Shown: positions 15,978 through 28,131 of the stretch, in pieces
Layout: every line of letters begins with the position of its first letter
How positions within the stretch are numbered: the first letter of the stretch is position 1
Source: Tillus elongatus
Taxonomy: Eukaryota; Arthropoda; Insecta; Coleoptera; Cleridae
Assembly: GCA_964006375.1 (NCBI GenBank)
Contig: OZ023270.1
Span: forward strand, 75,920,391 to 75,984,390
Reading direction: 5' to 3'
DNA: 64,000 nt
Made by a program: the position numbers and the translations under genes
The notes under the pieces: generated by a model
Database searches by the model: none
What the model was told of the DNA's origin: nothing
What the model saw: only the letters and a program-made list of their open reading frames with translations

Positions 15978-16770
15978 ACATAAATTTACAAATTTCTAAT
16001 AATGCTAAAACACTTTTTATAAACATTTAATTGAGTTTCGAAAAACTGTTTTTCTACTGCATTCCTCATCACGTGATTCTAAAACCGCAATATAGGAATA
16101 GTAGCCTTTCGAAATTTATTGCAGAGCGTCATCTATGATGGAGTTAATTTGACAGCAACAAACAGTTCATTCGCTCTAGTGACATTTTCTTAAAACTTAT
16201 TAGGTACCAGTTATTTGTGAATTCCTATAGTAAATCTGATAAATGTAATGTAGTCCTTCTAAGCAAAACCGGGAATAGTAACTAAAACTTTTTGTTAATA
16301 TTTCGCGTATTACAAATGTCTGTTAAACGGTGACACCAAAGACATTATTTTAACCCCGCTGATAAGGTTTATCTGATTTAAAAAAATATAAATGATAATA
16401 AGCCTTAGAAAAGTGTGCCCCTTAAATCGTGTAGTGGTTTATTTATGTGATATTTACCCTGTGTTGATGAAGACTGTGTCACAATGATTCAAGGCAGAGA
16501 AGTGTATGAGGTTACTGACCTGTTCCCATAAGGTGAGTTTTATGCTAAGAATTGTTTATTTGTCAGAAATCTATGGGTGCCTTACTAACAGATTATCTTT
16601 AAAATGATGCAAATTTGGTATTAAGAGATTTTTAACCTTACTTCAAAGTCGGTCTTGTAATAAAAAGCATTTCCTTTGTGCCCCCAGATGCGCTAAATAG
16701 ATTGTTGTTGAATGCTAAATATGAAACTTTTAAATGAAACCTTTACTATGCTATGTACCTACCTATACAT
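15978..16770 (+). repeat. Copy 2 of a ~0.75 kb duplicated non-coding sequence
   Basis: Paralogue of 13070-13850. It begins immediately after the HX terminal hairpin at 15976 and ends close to the next HX start at 16787. No open frame is shared by the two copies, so coding function is unlikely. Confidence 0.7.
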
Positions 16771-16786
16771 GTTTAAAAAAAGTTCG

Positions 16787-17088
16787 GGACGCAGCGAGTG
16801 CGTTATGGTAGCGAATTTTCATTAAATTCTTCAAATTTGAATAACTCAATTTTCTATACACCTAGAAAGTTGAAGTTGAATCTTGTATGTAGTAAGGTCT
16901 TTCACCAAAATTTAATCAAAATAGCTTTTTAATTTTCGGAGATACAATTTTTTTTCGAAAGAAAACTCAAAATTTTTCCGGCAAACCTTGGCTAACGAAT
17001 TCATCCAAGCCATTGATAAAAGAAAGATTCTTGCCGAGTTTAATCAAAATCGGTTAATAACTTTTTTATTTATCGTATGGTTACATAC

Positions 17089-17182
<94 letters not shown>

Positions 17183-17316
17183 ATATAAAAACTGAAACTG
17201 ATCCCGGATATAGGTTCTAGGGGTCCTAGTTCGCGCTCATTTGAAAAAATTGTTGCAAAATCTCACCATTGATACCTCTCTATTAGTAAATTTTTTTAAA
17301 TAAAAATTCACTAAAA
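16787..17316 (+). repeat. HX family repeat, short copy
   Basis: Starts GGACGCAGCGAGTGCG and contains a shortened body, (CATA)n/(TA)n at about 17080-17178, and a tail plus degenerate hairpin ending near 17316. The next copy begins within about 15 bp, again head to tail. Confidence 0.75.
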
Positions 17317-17326
17317 AAAGTTCCAG

Positions 17327-17530
17327 ACGCAGCAAGTGCGTTATGGTAATGAATTTTCATTAAATGCTTCAAATTTGAATAACTCAATTTTTGGCCTTCT
17401 TTTTTCTCTTTTATTTAAAGAAACGTTAATAACAGGAAAACAATCGCAGATAGGTATAAAGTTGACGTAAAATTAAATTTTCTATCCAAATATGTAAAAG
17501 TATTTAGGCTGTGCAATTTGAAAAATCTCT
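17327..17530 (+). repeat. HX 5'-terminus fragment
   Basis: A fragment with GACGCAGCAAGTGCG and the 'gaattttcattaaatgcttc' head, then about 130 bp of unassigned sequence. Confidence 0.6.
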
Positions 17531-19493
<1,963 letters not shown>

Positions 19494-19499
19494 GATGAG

Positions 19500-20770
19500 T
19501 TTTGATCTTTGAAATTTTGCGGATTCTCCATTAAATTTTGAACATACTGTATAAATAAGACCAATTTTTCTTATACATTCCACAAACCTAATATCTGTAC
19601 TAGCGATATCTGTATCCCCAGGTGCTTTTCAGTATAACATATTCTCTGTGGTAGCTAGGACATCGTATTTTCTATAATGAATCCATTTCCCCCCGCAGAA
19701 AGCTTGTTATCTTTTTTATTTTTTCTAATCCAAATGTTTCAGCTACAGCATTTTCCATATGTTTGCTTATACTGCATTTGAATCCCAAATTGCAATTACT
19801 TAATCATGTTTCTTCAGGTTCTTGCACAGTTCTTTTATATTAAGATTTACATCTTATACTTCAACCTCCTTATGTCGTATTAACAGTAAATTCCCCATAA
19901 AGTTATACTGTTTATAGAAATATGTCATTTATGTATATAGTTACAACTACAAATTCATGATCCTTCCACGTAAGCTCGCACCTAGCCAGTATTGTAGATT
20001 GTAGCATCCCTAGCGATACCCTTTCGCATTTCCACTCAAAGAGCTTTACAAAATACAACCTTTAACTTGACCAACAGAGCGTGATGTAGTGATAATAATT
20101 CATATTGGCCAAATTCTACAAAGTTGGCTTGGTTTATCTGACATTAGAAAAACAATCGCACACCACCCGCTCACCCATCGTTTACTTACATCACCAGAGT
20201 TAACTATACAACTTCCCTGTATTCTCCTCTTCTCTTCACCACCCGTATGCAAATTAATAACAAGCTAGTGAATATTCAGCTATATTCTCCACTAGCTAGA
20301 AACTGTGGCACCGACTAATTTAACTTTGAGTTTCGTCTTACAGTCGAGAGAATTGCAAATTTCTATCATGCAAGATTTAACTAGACTAGAACCTCTTATA
20401 AGATCCAAGATGGCGGTACTTGATAGACGATGCTCTGCAAGAGGCGGAGAGGAAAGAGGCGATTGTAATTTTACTTCTGAAAGGAGCTCACAATAAGCCA
20501 GTGGCGGATGATGAAAAGCTAACAGCTTGTTTGAAAAGAAGCCACTTCAGACTTTTCTATGTTACGCAATGATATCGACTCTAAAATACTCTTATAATTT
20601 TGACGCACTTTGCTACATCAGTAGCACATTAGTCTTGTAAATATTACTTAATCAAGATCCATAAATTATATGGTTAAATTTTATTTATAAAGAAAAATCT
20701 TAACGCAGAAAATTTCATAGAAATAATCTACACTACATTTTACCAAAATTATACATACATATATACATAC
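19500..20770. other. Unassigned sequence, possible LINE relic near 19.6-19.9 kb
   Basis: No intact reading frame. The minus strand of about 19600-19850 gives a stop-ridden frame with LINE-like flavour that I cannot confirm. 20305-20496 is open on the plus strand for 63 codons but is unrecognised. Confidence 0.3.
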
Positions 20771-20776
20771 ACACAT

Positions 20777-20778
<2 letters not shown>

Positions 20779-20865
<87 letters not shown>
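20779..20865. repeat. (TA)n microsatellite
   Basis: TA tract immediately left of the Penelope-like terminal repeats; preceded by short (CATA/CACA) runs. Confidence 0.9.
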
Positions 20866-20866
<1 letters not shown>

Positions 20867-20867
20867 A

Positions 20868-21680
20868 AAGGTTCAGGGCAACGCCGCAAGGAGACAACCG
20901 CCTACACGTGTTTCGAGCTTATTAGCTCTCATCAGTACGGTATAGCCAGATTAAGATGGGAACACGCTGGATGAATGAGTAGAAACACCCGGAGTCACAA
21001 CAGGCAACCAGTGCATAGTTTGCAGCTTCACTTGGAAGGTCCTCAATTCGAGGCAAACAACTAAAATCGCCACGGAGGCAACAGAAATCACCTCCGTGGC
21101 ATCCAGAGCCCAGGAGTTATAATACTAACATGATTTTTTTAACGCGGCCATTTGTATATTATATACAAGGAAATGTTCAGGACAGGTGAAGATGGGAACA
21201 CGCTGGATGAAGGAATAGAAACACACTGGGTCACAACAGGCAACCAGCGCACAGTGACTCAGTGTGTTTCTGCTCATTCATCCAGCGTGTTCCCATCTTC
21301 ACCTGGCTATACGGCGATGAGAGCTAATAAGCTCGAAATACGTGTATGCGGTTGTCTCCTTGCGGCGTTGCCCTGAACCTTTCCTTGGATATAGTATACA
21401 ATTGGCCGCGTTCAAAAAATATTACTATTATTATAACTCCGGGGCTTCGGATGCCACGCAGGTGATTTCTGTTGCCTGCGTAGCAATTTTGGTTGTTTGC
21501 CCTTTAATTGAGGATCTTCCAAATGAAGCTGCAAACTGTGCACTGGTTACCTGTTGCGTCTTCGTGTGTTTCTGCTCCCTAATCCAGCGTGCTCGAAACA
21601 CGTGTATGCGGTTGTCTCCTCGTGGCGTGGCCTTGAACCTTTCCTTGAATATAGTATACAATTGGCCGCGGTAAAAAAAT
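20868..21680. repeat. Three terminal-repeat units of a Penelope-like element, inverted and tandem
   Basis: A ~280 bp unit occurs as a reverse copy (about 20868-21150) and two partial forward copies (about 21152-21410 and 21411-21680). Shared features are 'gaacctttcc', 'ttgtctccttgcggcgttg', the hammerhead-like core and 'tccagcgtgttcccatctt'. Arms at about 21180-21240 and 21250-21310 are inverse copies of one another. Tangled direct and inverted partial terminal repeats are typical of Penelope-like elements, and a GIY-YIG fragment lies next to them. The short frames across this block are not genes. Confidence 0.55.
20895..20945 (-). ncRNA. Hammerhead ribozyme-like motif (degenerate), Penelope type
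   Basis: Read on the minus strand: CTGATGAG (20935-20928), stem II AGCT/AGCT with loop AATA (20927-20916), CGAAAC (20915-20910), a very short helix III (AC/GT around ACGT), then the cleavage triplet GTA (ending 20903). This is the order of conserved boxes in a type I hammerhead. Helix I is imperfect in this copy (CCG pairs with CGG, with mismatches beside the core). Combining the flanks of the other copies suggests an ancestral ACCGCA/TGCGGT helix. The forward copy at 21314-21340 has lost a core U, and a third at about 21590-21620 retains only the CGAAAC half. Confidence 0.5.
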
Positions 21681-21683
21681 CAT

Positions 21684-21684
<1 letters not shown>

Positions 21685-21757
<73 letters not shown>
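21685..21757. repeat. (TA)n microsatellite
   Basis: TA tract between the Penelope-like terminal repeats and the GIY-YIG fragment. Confidence 0.9.
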
Positions 21758-21779
21758 TTTACTGTACGTTTGTGATTTC

Positions 21780-22330
21780 TTATTGGTTTTGGTTTGCGTG
21801 GACTGCAGTTTCTAACCGTCCCGGTTCATCATCAGCACGCTGCTGACTGTTATCGCTCCTGTGTGGTCTACGTCTGAGATTGTACGTGGCGCTTGCGCCG
21901 TGAGCTTCTATTAGTCGGTTTACTATTCTCTGATTGGTTGTGCCTTCGGACTGTTTCGTGTGTATCGGTCTCCTGTCTTGATCACTGTGGTTTGATAATT
22001 TGTCTATTTGTATGGCTTTCATTAAGTTTTGTTTAAATGTTTGTACTTGGATTTGTTCTGGCATTAATTGTTTCTTATTGTTTGTTTGTTGAATGTAGTA
22101 TTGTTCCCAGATTTCCATTTTTTTTTGTGGTCTTTAACATGTTTCTTTAGTTGTAATTGGGTGATGTCTGGTTTTTGGTGTTTTTTGTTGTGAATGTATG
22201 TAGCTACGTTCGATTTGTAGATAGGTATGTGGATTTTATCTAATGCTGTTATATGTTCCTTGAATCTTGTTTCTATTAATTTTTTTGCCATTCCTATATA
22301 TTTTTTATTGCATGTGTTACATTGTTACAA
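21780..22330 (-). pseudogene. GIY-YIG endonuclease fragment of a Penelope-like element
   Basis: On the minus strand the frame shows CNTCNKKYIG followed by TRFKEH (about 22318-22250). This is the CxxC-x3-YIG...R..EH signature of the C-terminal GIY-YIG endonuclease domain of Penelope-like reverse transcriptases. About 60 residues later the frame shifts (near 22100), and a second frame continues with basic, Gln/Asn-rich sequence to about 21780. A stop codon lies just before the CNTC motif and no Penelope RT precedes it: the upstream neighbour is a LINE RT relic. The adjacent terminal repeats support the assignment. Confidence 0.6.
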
Positions 22331-23600
22331 AATATATCCCCAGGCGTAATGAGCTAAGGCTTTGAGAATATTCATTTTGCTAGCACATTCCGATCTAATA
22401 TGATTCATTTGATGCTTCCATCTCAATTTTGTATCACATATAACACCCAGGAGTTTGTGACGGTCTACCCTGGAAAGCGTTGCACTGTTTAGTATAAGGT
22501 TATGTACAATTTCCTGGCTGTGCTTTCGTCTGAATAATATATTTAGTTTTCTCTGCCTGAGATGTTGTAAATTGTCTATCTTGTATATTGTTCTAAATCC
22601 TTTAGTGTTTTGTTATTTTGCTTCCAATATCGGTGATATGAATCTGGGAAAAGGTTGGACTTAAAACTGACCCATGTGGCGCCCCGTTTTCTTGTACATA
22701 GCTGTTAGAAAAGGTGCCATTTACCCTTACTTTGTATTTTAATTTTTTTAGGAAGTCATCTATAAAGTTCAGGATGCTACCGTTTAATGTCCAATCAATT
22801 AGTCTTTGTGTTATAAGGTGCTTCGATGTTGTGTCAAACGCCTCTTCTATATCGACGAATATGGCTACTAGTTCCTGTCCCGTTAAATAAGCATTCTGTA
22901 TTTCATTTTGCAGAAGAACTAGATTAGCTATGGTAGATCGGCCTGGCCTGAACCCTGCTTGAAATTCTGAAAGTAAATCGTGTTGTTTTAAGTGCCACAT
23001 TAGCCTGTTGTTTATGATTTTTTCCAGGAGTTTGCAGAGTGCACATGTCAGCGATATTGGTCTGTATGATAGTGGGTCGTTTTTTGATTTTCCTTGCTTA
23101 CAGATCGGCGTTATTATAGATTATAGCCACTGGTCTGGGAACACCTGCTGGGACCATATGTAGTTGTAGAGCTGGAGTAGGTACTGTAGGGAGATCTTTA
23201 AGAGATGTCTGAGAAAGACTGCTGGGAGATTGTTTGGTCCACCACCAGTTTTTTTGAGCTGGTAACAGCGCGCTTTAATTCATCGATGGTTATTGCAGCA
23301 TTTATAGGATGATCTTCCCATTCGTTTGTTACTATTGGTGTGTTTTCTAGTTGTTGTCTGTATTGGATGAATTCCCTGGTGTAACGCTTGTTGCTCGATT
23401 TTTCGTAAAAGATCTTCGCAAATGTTTCCGCTATATCTTCGTCTTCAGTTATGAGGATATTACTGATCGGGTCGACAATAGGTGGTAGATAAAACTTTGT
23501 TCCTTTATTGCTCAATTTTCCTATTTTTTGCCATACCTCTCCTGGATTGGTATCTCCCGTTATAGTGGATACATAGGCGCGCCATGAGCTTTTTTGCTGT
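22330..23600 (-). pseudogene. LINE reverse transcriptase relic (jockey-like)
   Basis: The minus-strand frames cover consecutive parts of a LINE RT. At 23600-23198 is the pre-RT region, with WRAYVSTI and GEVWQKIGKL. At 23000-22602 is the RT palm: SEFQAGFRPGRSTIANL, then VDIEEAFDTT (Asp of motif A with K changed to E), and GAPHGSVLSP, which corresponds to the G-x-PQGSVLSP motif with Gln changed to His. At about 22530-22340 a KLLGVI-like segment precedes RWKHQMNHIRSECASKMNIL. Frame breaks near 23190 and 22600 and loss of the YADD box make it non-functional. The right end is cut by an HX hairpin at about 23592-23630. Confidence 0.7.
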
Positions 23601-23638
23601 TTTAGCGATTTTTTTTTTAATTCGCTAATGAGGAGATC

Positions 23639-23736
<98 letters not shown>

Positions 23737-25353
23737 ACCGATAACTCAAAAAATAATGTACCAATCTTGATCAAATTTGGTGAGTACCTTCCTTTTGCAA
23801 GTGACTTGGATAAGTTCGTTAGCCAGGGAAATCGGACCAGGTTTTCCAGGAAAATTTTGTGTTTTATTTCTCAAATAATGTATATCTCCGTAAATAACAA
23901 AGTAAGGGCAACCAAATTTGGTACGCGTGTTTGTATTATAAAGGGTAAACTCTGCACCAAAATTTAGATCTTTAGCTTTAAAGACAAAGAAGTTATGGGC
24001 AGTTAAAGAAACAAATTTTGAAGTTTTCCTCAAAACGTCAAACTCGCAATTTTAAACGTCAAAATTGGCTATGTTTCGGCAAAGAACGTGAAACAAATAC
24101 GGATTTTGAAAAGAAAATGTTTCAAGAAGAGTGTTCTGCAAACCCTTAAGTTTCAGATTCAACCGTCATTGCCCTTCATTTTACTAAAATATTTACAGAA
24201 AATTCATTTCAAATAGACCTTTTCTCTGATGTTTTGGCTGTGGGTTTAGTTAAGTTTATGGTTTAACGGTCTATCATTGTTTTAAGCTAATTTTCATAGA
24301 ACAAATTCGTTAATGCATTTTTGTATTTTTTATCGAAATATGATGCGTTTATAAGAAAAAAATCTGGACGCAGTAAGTGCGTTTTGGTAGCGAATTTTGG
24401 GTAAATTTGCAGTTTAGTTCCCGAACGCTTAAAAAAAACTGTTTTCAGAAACCTGCCTAGGGCCCCCACTAGATCCACAAACCCCAAGAAAAATTTCTTG
24501 TTCACACTCCCCAAGGAAGTTACGGGACCAGGAGTGAGTAGGGGTGCTGGGCGGGGTAGGTAGTAAAAAGGAAATATGAGCAGAATATTCGAATAAAACG
24601 GGATTGAAATCTGTCTTTTTCACATCTTGAAGCCATATCCCCCTTGAATCCTGCCTACCCCGCACAGCACCCCTATCCCCCCAGGTGCCGTAACTTCCTT
24701 GGCGGGTAGGTACAAGACATTTTTCTTGTGGTTTACGCAGCGAGGGTGGTTGTATGCACGCGAGGGGAAAGGAAAATCCCCACGACGAAGCAGCCACCCA
24801 CCAACCGCTACCACAAGTCAAACCGGGGGGGGGTCTGCTTCGTCGTATGCAATCCCCCCTCGTGTGCATACAACCACCCTCGTTGCATAAACGACAAGAA
24901 AAACTTCTTGTTCATACCCCCCAAGGAAATAACGTGACCTTGGGCAAATAGGGGTGCTGTGCGGGGTAGGCAGGGTTTAATGGGGATATGGCTTCAAATA
25001 TACAGTTTTCAAGCAGTTTTTGTATATTTTCAAACCATGAGTAATTTTGACAAAATATAGTACATTGTTTCTACTACATAGGCTATACCGGTAATCAGAT
25101 TGATGCCTGCTCGCATTTGCTTTTTAAAACATTTTTATGGAAATTCACTTCCATAACACATTTGCTGCATGCAGACTTTTGAAAAATGTTTATATATTTT
25201 CAAACAATAAATTTATTTCGATGAAATATGGTACATTGTTTCCACTATATAGGCAACCAAGTTTGATGCCCGCTTTCATCAAAGAAAGACATGTGCTATT
25301 AAAAATATTTTAAATAAAATTCGCTACCATAACGCACTTGCTGCGTCCAGAGA
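23592..25353 (-). repeat. Composite HX unit, inverted paralogue of 17.5-19.5 kb
   Basis: Read from the right: HX head (terminus at about 25326-25350), nested HX segments, foldback arms (24450-24970), HX terminus at about 24364-24400, HX body, TA core (23645-23732), and the TAGCGAATT-type hairpin (23603-23632). The order matches 17531-19493 in opposite orientation. A second foldback, with arms at about 24735-24770 and 24850-24885, has inserted between the foldback arms here and is absent from the other unit. Confidence 0.7.
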
Positions 25354-25359
25354 TTTTTT

Positions 25360-26494
25360 TACTGTTTTACGTGCGACGGCTCTGTTTTCGTGAAATAATA
25401 TTATCAAGGATTAGGCTATCGGTTGCTTAAAGTTAAAGTATCGGTTTTAGTAATATGCCGTATAATATGAGTGTGCAATCCTTATGAAAATTCACTACTA
25501 AAGCGTACTTGCTACGCCCACAACTTTTTTGTTGTTTTAAGCTAAAAATAAAAAGTTAAGGGATAATTTAGCTGCAACTTGGCTACAGCGATTTACCATC
25601 GACAAAAAAAATCATACAGGTGTAACGGACGGCACTGATAGAAGCGGTGGCTTACACCAACCGCCATATCTTATTATTATTAGGCTATGTGATATAGAGA
25701 GCTAACAGAACTAGAAATCTTCCTCTGTCGAGGACTGGTTGGTGCTCCTTAGTTCTCACAAAGACATATAATTCCAATCAAATTCTTGCCTAGGCGTCTC
25801 TCCACCAAAACTCTTGTGTGCCAGCGTACCGAGAGTCTGACGTTGCCATGACGACGTGCATGTCTCCCGAGATATTAGTTCATTTCGGATGCGAGTTAAA
25901 TGTATGTCAAGGAATACGAGCATTACACACACACAGAGAAGTTGCCGAACACATACACGCCCACACCTACACACTTACGTACGTGCGTACACATCACATG
26001 TTTACTTAAACAAGGTGTGTGCGTCTTACATCTTCAATCAAACGTCGCTGAGGAGTCTGTTATCTTGTCGACCAGAATATGGATGATGAAGGAGCTAGTT
26101 TATTAATTTAACGTTGCCTTCCTGGGATACGTAAATTTCGGGACGCAGCAAGTACGTTATAGTGGTGAATTTTCATAAGAATTGTACACTATTATTATAA
26201 GACATATTAAGTATACTTGGAGAACCAAAATCACTACAACACATTTTAAAAGACCTGACGATCGTTTCACTAACCAAGTTGGCGTTATCAGAGGATGAAA
26301 CATTCTACGTATGCTGTGGGCTGAACTTTGAGTTTTCCTGCCTTAAATTCGAAATATCAATAGACGACATTCAATTCTTTGAAATAGTTAAAGAATAATT
26401 TATTATCATTGTACAGGGCGTATTTATTTTGGGTTACAACATAACTAACTTTAAAGTGGCATAACTTGTTATTTTCAAATGGAACATCCTATTT
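25360..26494. other. Unassigned sequence with an HX 5' scrap
   Basis: A single HX terminus (GGGACGCAGCAAGTACG) lies near 26139-26180 and an eroded inverse terminus near 25493-25530. A CA-rich stretch spans 25925-25990. The overlapping short frames at 25756-26106 are low-complexity and not convincing genes. Confidence 0.45.
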
Positions 26495-26626
26495 TTAGTG
26501 AATTTTCTTAAAAAAAATTCACTAATGAGGAGATCCCGACTTTTGAATTTTGAAAAAATTTCTTCAAATGAGCGCTAATTAGGTCCTCCAGAAAACATAT
26601 CCGGGGTCAGTTTCAATTTTTATATT

Positions 26627-26712
<86 letters not shown>

Positions 26713-27324
26713 CACACCGATAACTCAAAAAATAATGGGCCGATTTTGATTAAATTTGGTGAAAAAATTCCTTTTGCAAATGGCTTGGATGAGTTCGTTA
26801 GCCAGGAAAATCCGCCCAGGTTTTCCCGAAAAATTTTGTGTTTTCTTTCGAAAAAAATTTATATCTCCGGAATTAACAAAGTAAGGGCAACCAAATTTGG
26901 CAAACATCCTTATAGGTAAGTTACCCACCAAAATTTAGCTATGTAGGTCAAAAGACAAAAAAGTTATAGGCATTTAAAGAAAAATAAATTGGGGTTTTTC
27001 TCCAAACGTCAAAGTGGCGATTTAAAATGTCAAAATTGGCAACATTTAGGCAAATAACTTAAATCGAATACGGGCTATAGAAATAAAATGTCTCAAGAAG
27101 GATGTTTTACAAACCCTAAAGTTTTAGTTTCAATCGTCATTGTCCTTCATTTTACTAAAATATTCCCAGAAAATTCATTTCAAATAGACCCTGTCTCTGA
27201 TGCTTGGCAGTAGCCTTAGCTATAGAGTTTATCGTTTAATGGTATATAATTTTTGTCGAATTTTCGTAAAAAATCAATAAAGCTCAATATATCCGTTATT
27301 ATATAAGATATGAAAAAATTTTGT

Positions 27325-27328
27325 ATAT
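27325..27328. other. Target site duplication ATAT (left)
   Basis: ATAT directly before the 5' LTR; the matching ATAT follows the 3' LTR at 34103-34106. A 4 bp duplication is within the usual Ty3/gypsy range. Confidence 0.85.
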
Positions 27329-27797
27329 TGTTACAAAGCACTTCAATAGACGTAGGTGCGGTGTTGCCACATCTCCAGAATTTCCCCAACATCTGGGAAT
27401 TTTTGCACAATCTGGCAACACCGCCTCCCCACCCCCTGGGGGTGCCTGGGGTGACCCCCCTCAGGCGAAGTCTCAACCCTCTAGGACCAGAAATAACGAA
27501 GTTACCAACTTGTGCCCCGTCGGAACGGATAACTGAGGTCTGCACATTCCGAACACCCTGTATATACACCCTGTATACGCAGAGAACCCTTACACCCTGT
27601 ATACGCAGAGAGATCTTATAGTTCGAGAAACATCTCTTGTGTAGCATAGGAGTGGTGACCACATTTGGATCATCCTGTATACACATCCCCCTGTATACAC
27701 ACGGGACCGATCTGTATTCACAGAACCTTCTAGTAAAAGAAGGTCCTGGAACGTTCTGGAATGGAATGCTCTAGAAAGGAGGGGAAGGTACGGCGAG

Positions 27798-27806
27798 TAT
27801 ATAAAA
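27798..27806 (+). promoter_or_regulatory. TATA box of the LTR promoter
   Basis: TATATAAAA in the 5' LTR, followed 35-40 bp downstream by TTCAGC and TCAGT (27838-27842), which resemble the arthropod initiator TCAGT. Transcription probably starts at about 27835-27840, which defines the U3/R boundary. The same sequence in the 3' LTR lies 6,031 bp downstream. Confidence 0.65.
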
Positions 27807-28009
27807 GCGAAAGCAAGCCAGCCCGAGTTAGTTCAGCTCAGTAAGAGAATGTGGTAGTGACTTGAAGAAGCAGTGTAAAGTGTTAAGAGAGTAGCTACTG
27901 TAGTACCAGTGTAGAGACTTGTGTGGAGATTAGTAATTGTAGACAGTAAATTAAGTGTTTTGTGAGAGAAAAATTCTAGAAATTTTATTGTATCCATATT
28001 TAGAGTGTA

Positions 28010-28015
28010 AATAAA
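28010..28015 (+). promoter_or_regulatory. Polyadenylation signal AATAAA in the LTR
   Basis: AATAAA 56 bp before the LTR end. The functional copy for the element's own transcript is the 3' LTR one at 34041-34046. Confidence 0.6.
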
Positions 28016-28074
28016 GTTGTTTTGTTAAAATTTAAAGTCTCACTTATCCAGAACCCGGCGAAAACGCAACAATT

Positions 28075-28088
28075 TGGTGTCAGAAGTG
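28075..28088 (+). other. Primer binding site, tRNA-Leu type
   Basis: TGGTGTCAGAAGTG starts 3 bp after the 5' LTR. It is complementary to the 3' end of insect tRNA-Leu (…CACTTCTGACACCA). The complementarity then meets a 2 nt offset (extra TG) before GGAT, so the clean match is about 14 nt. It is the initiation site for minus-strand DNA synthesis. Confidence 0.75.
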
Positions 28089-28131
28089 TGGGATAAGTGA
28101 GTGAAGAAGTGAACAAGCAAGCTAGCTGTAA

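Larger units (their letters stand above)
27329..28071 (+). repeat. 5' LTR of the gypsy element
   Basis: 743 bp, TGTTAC...GCAACA. It contains two short direct repeats of CCCTGTATACGCAGAGA around 27590, a TATA box at 27798 and a polyadenylation signal at 28010. It is apparently identical to the 3' LTR, implying recent insertion. The minus-strand frame of ~156 codons that overlaps it is not a gene: it appears in both LTR copies only because the LTRs are identical. Confidence 0.92.

Noticed and set aside
27216..27686. 156-codon minus-strand ORF, repeated at 33247-33717
   Set aside because: Lies in the LTR and is duplicated only because the LTRs are identical; no domain.
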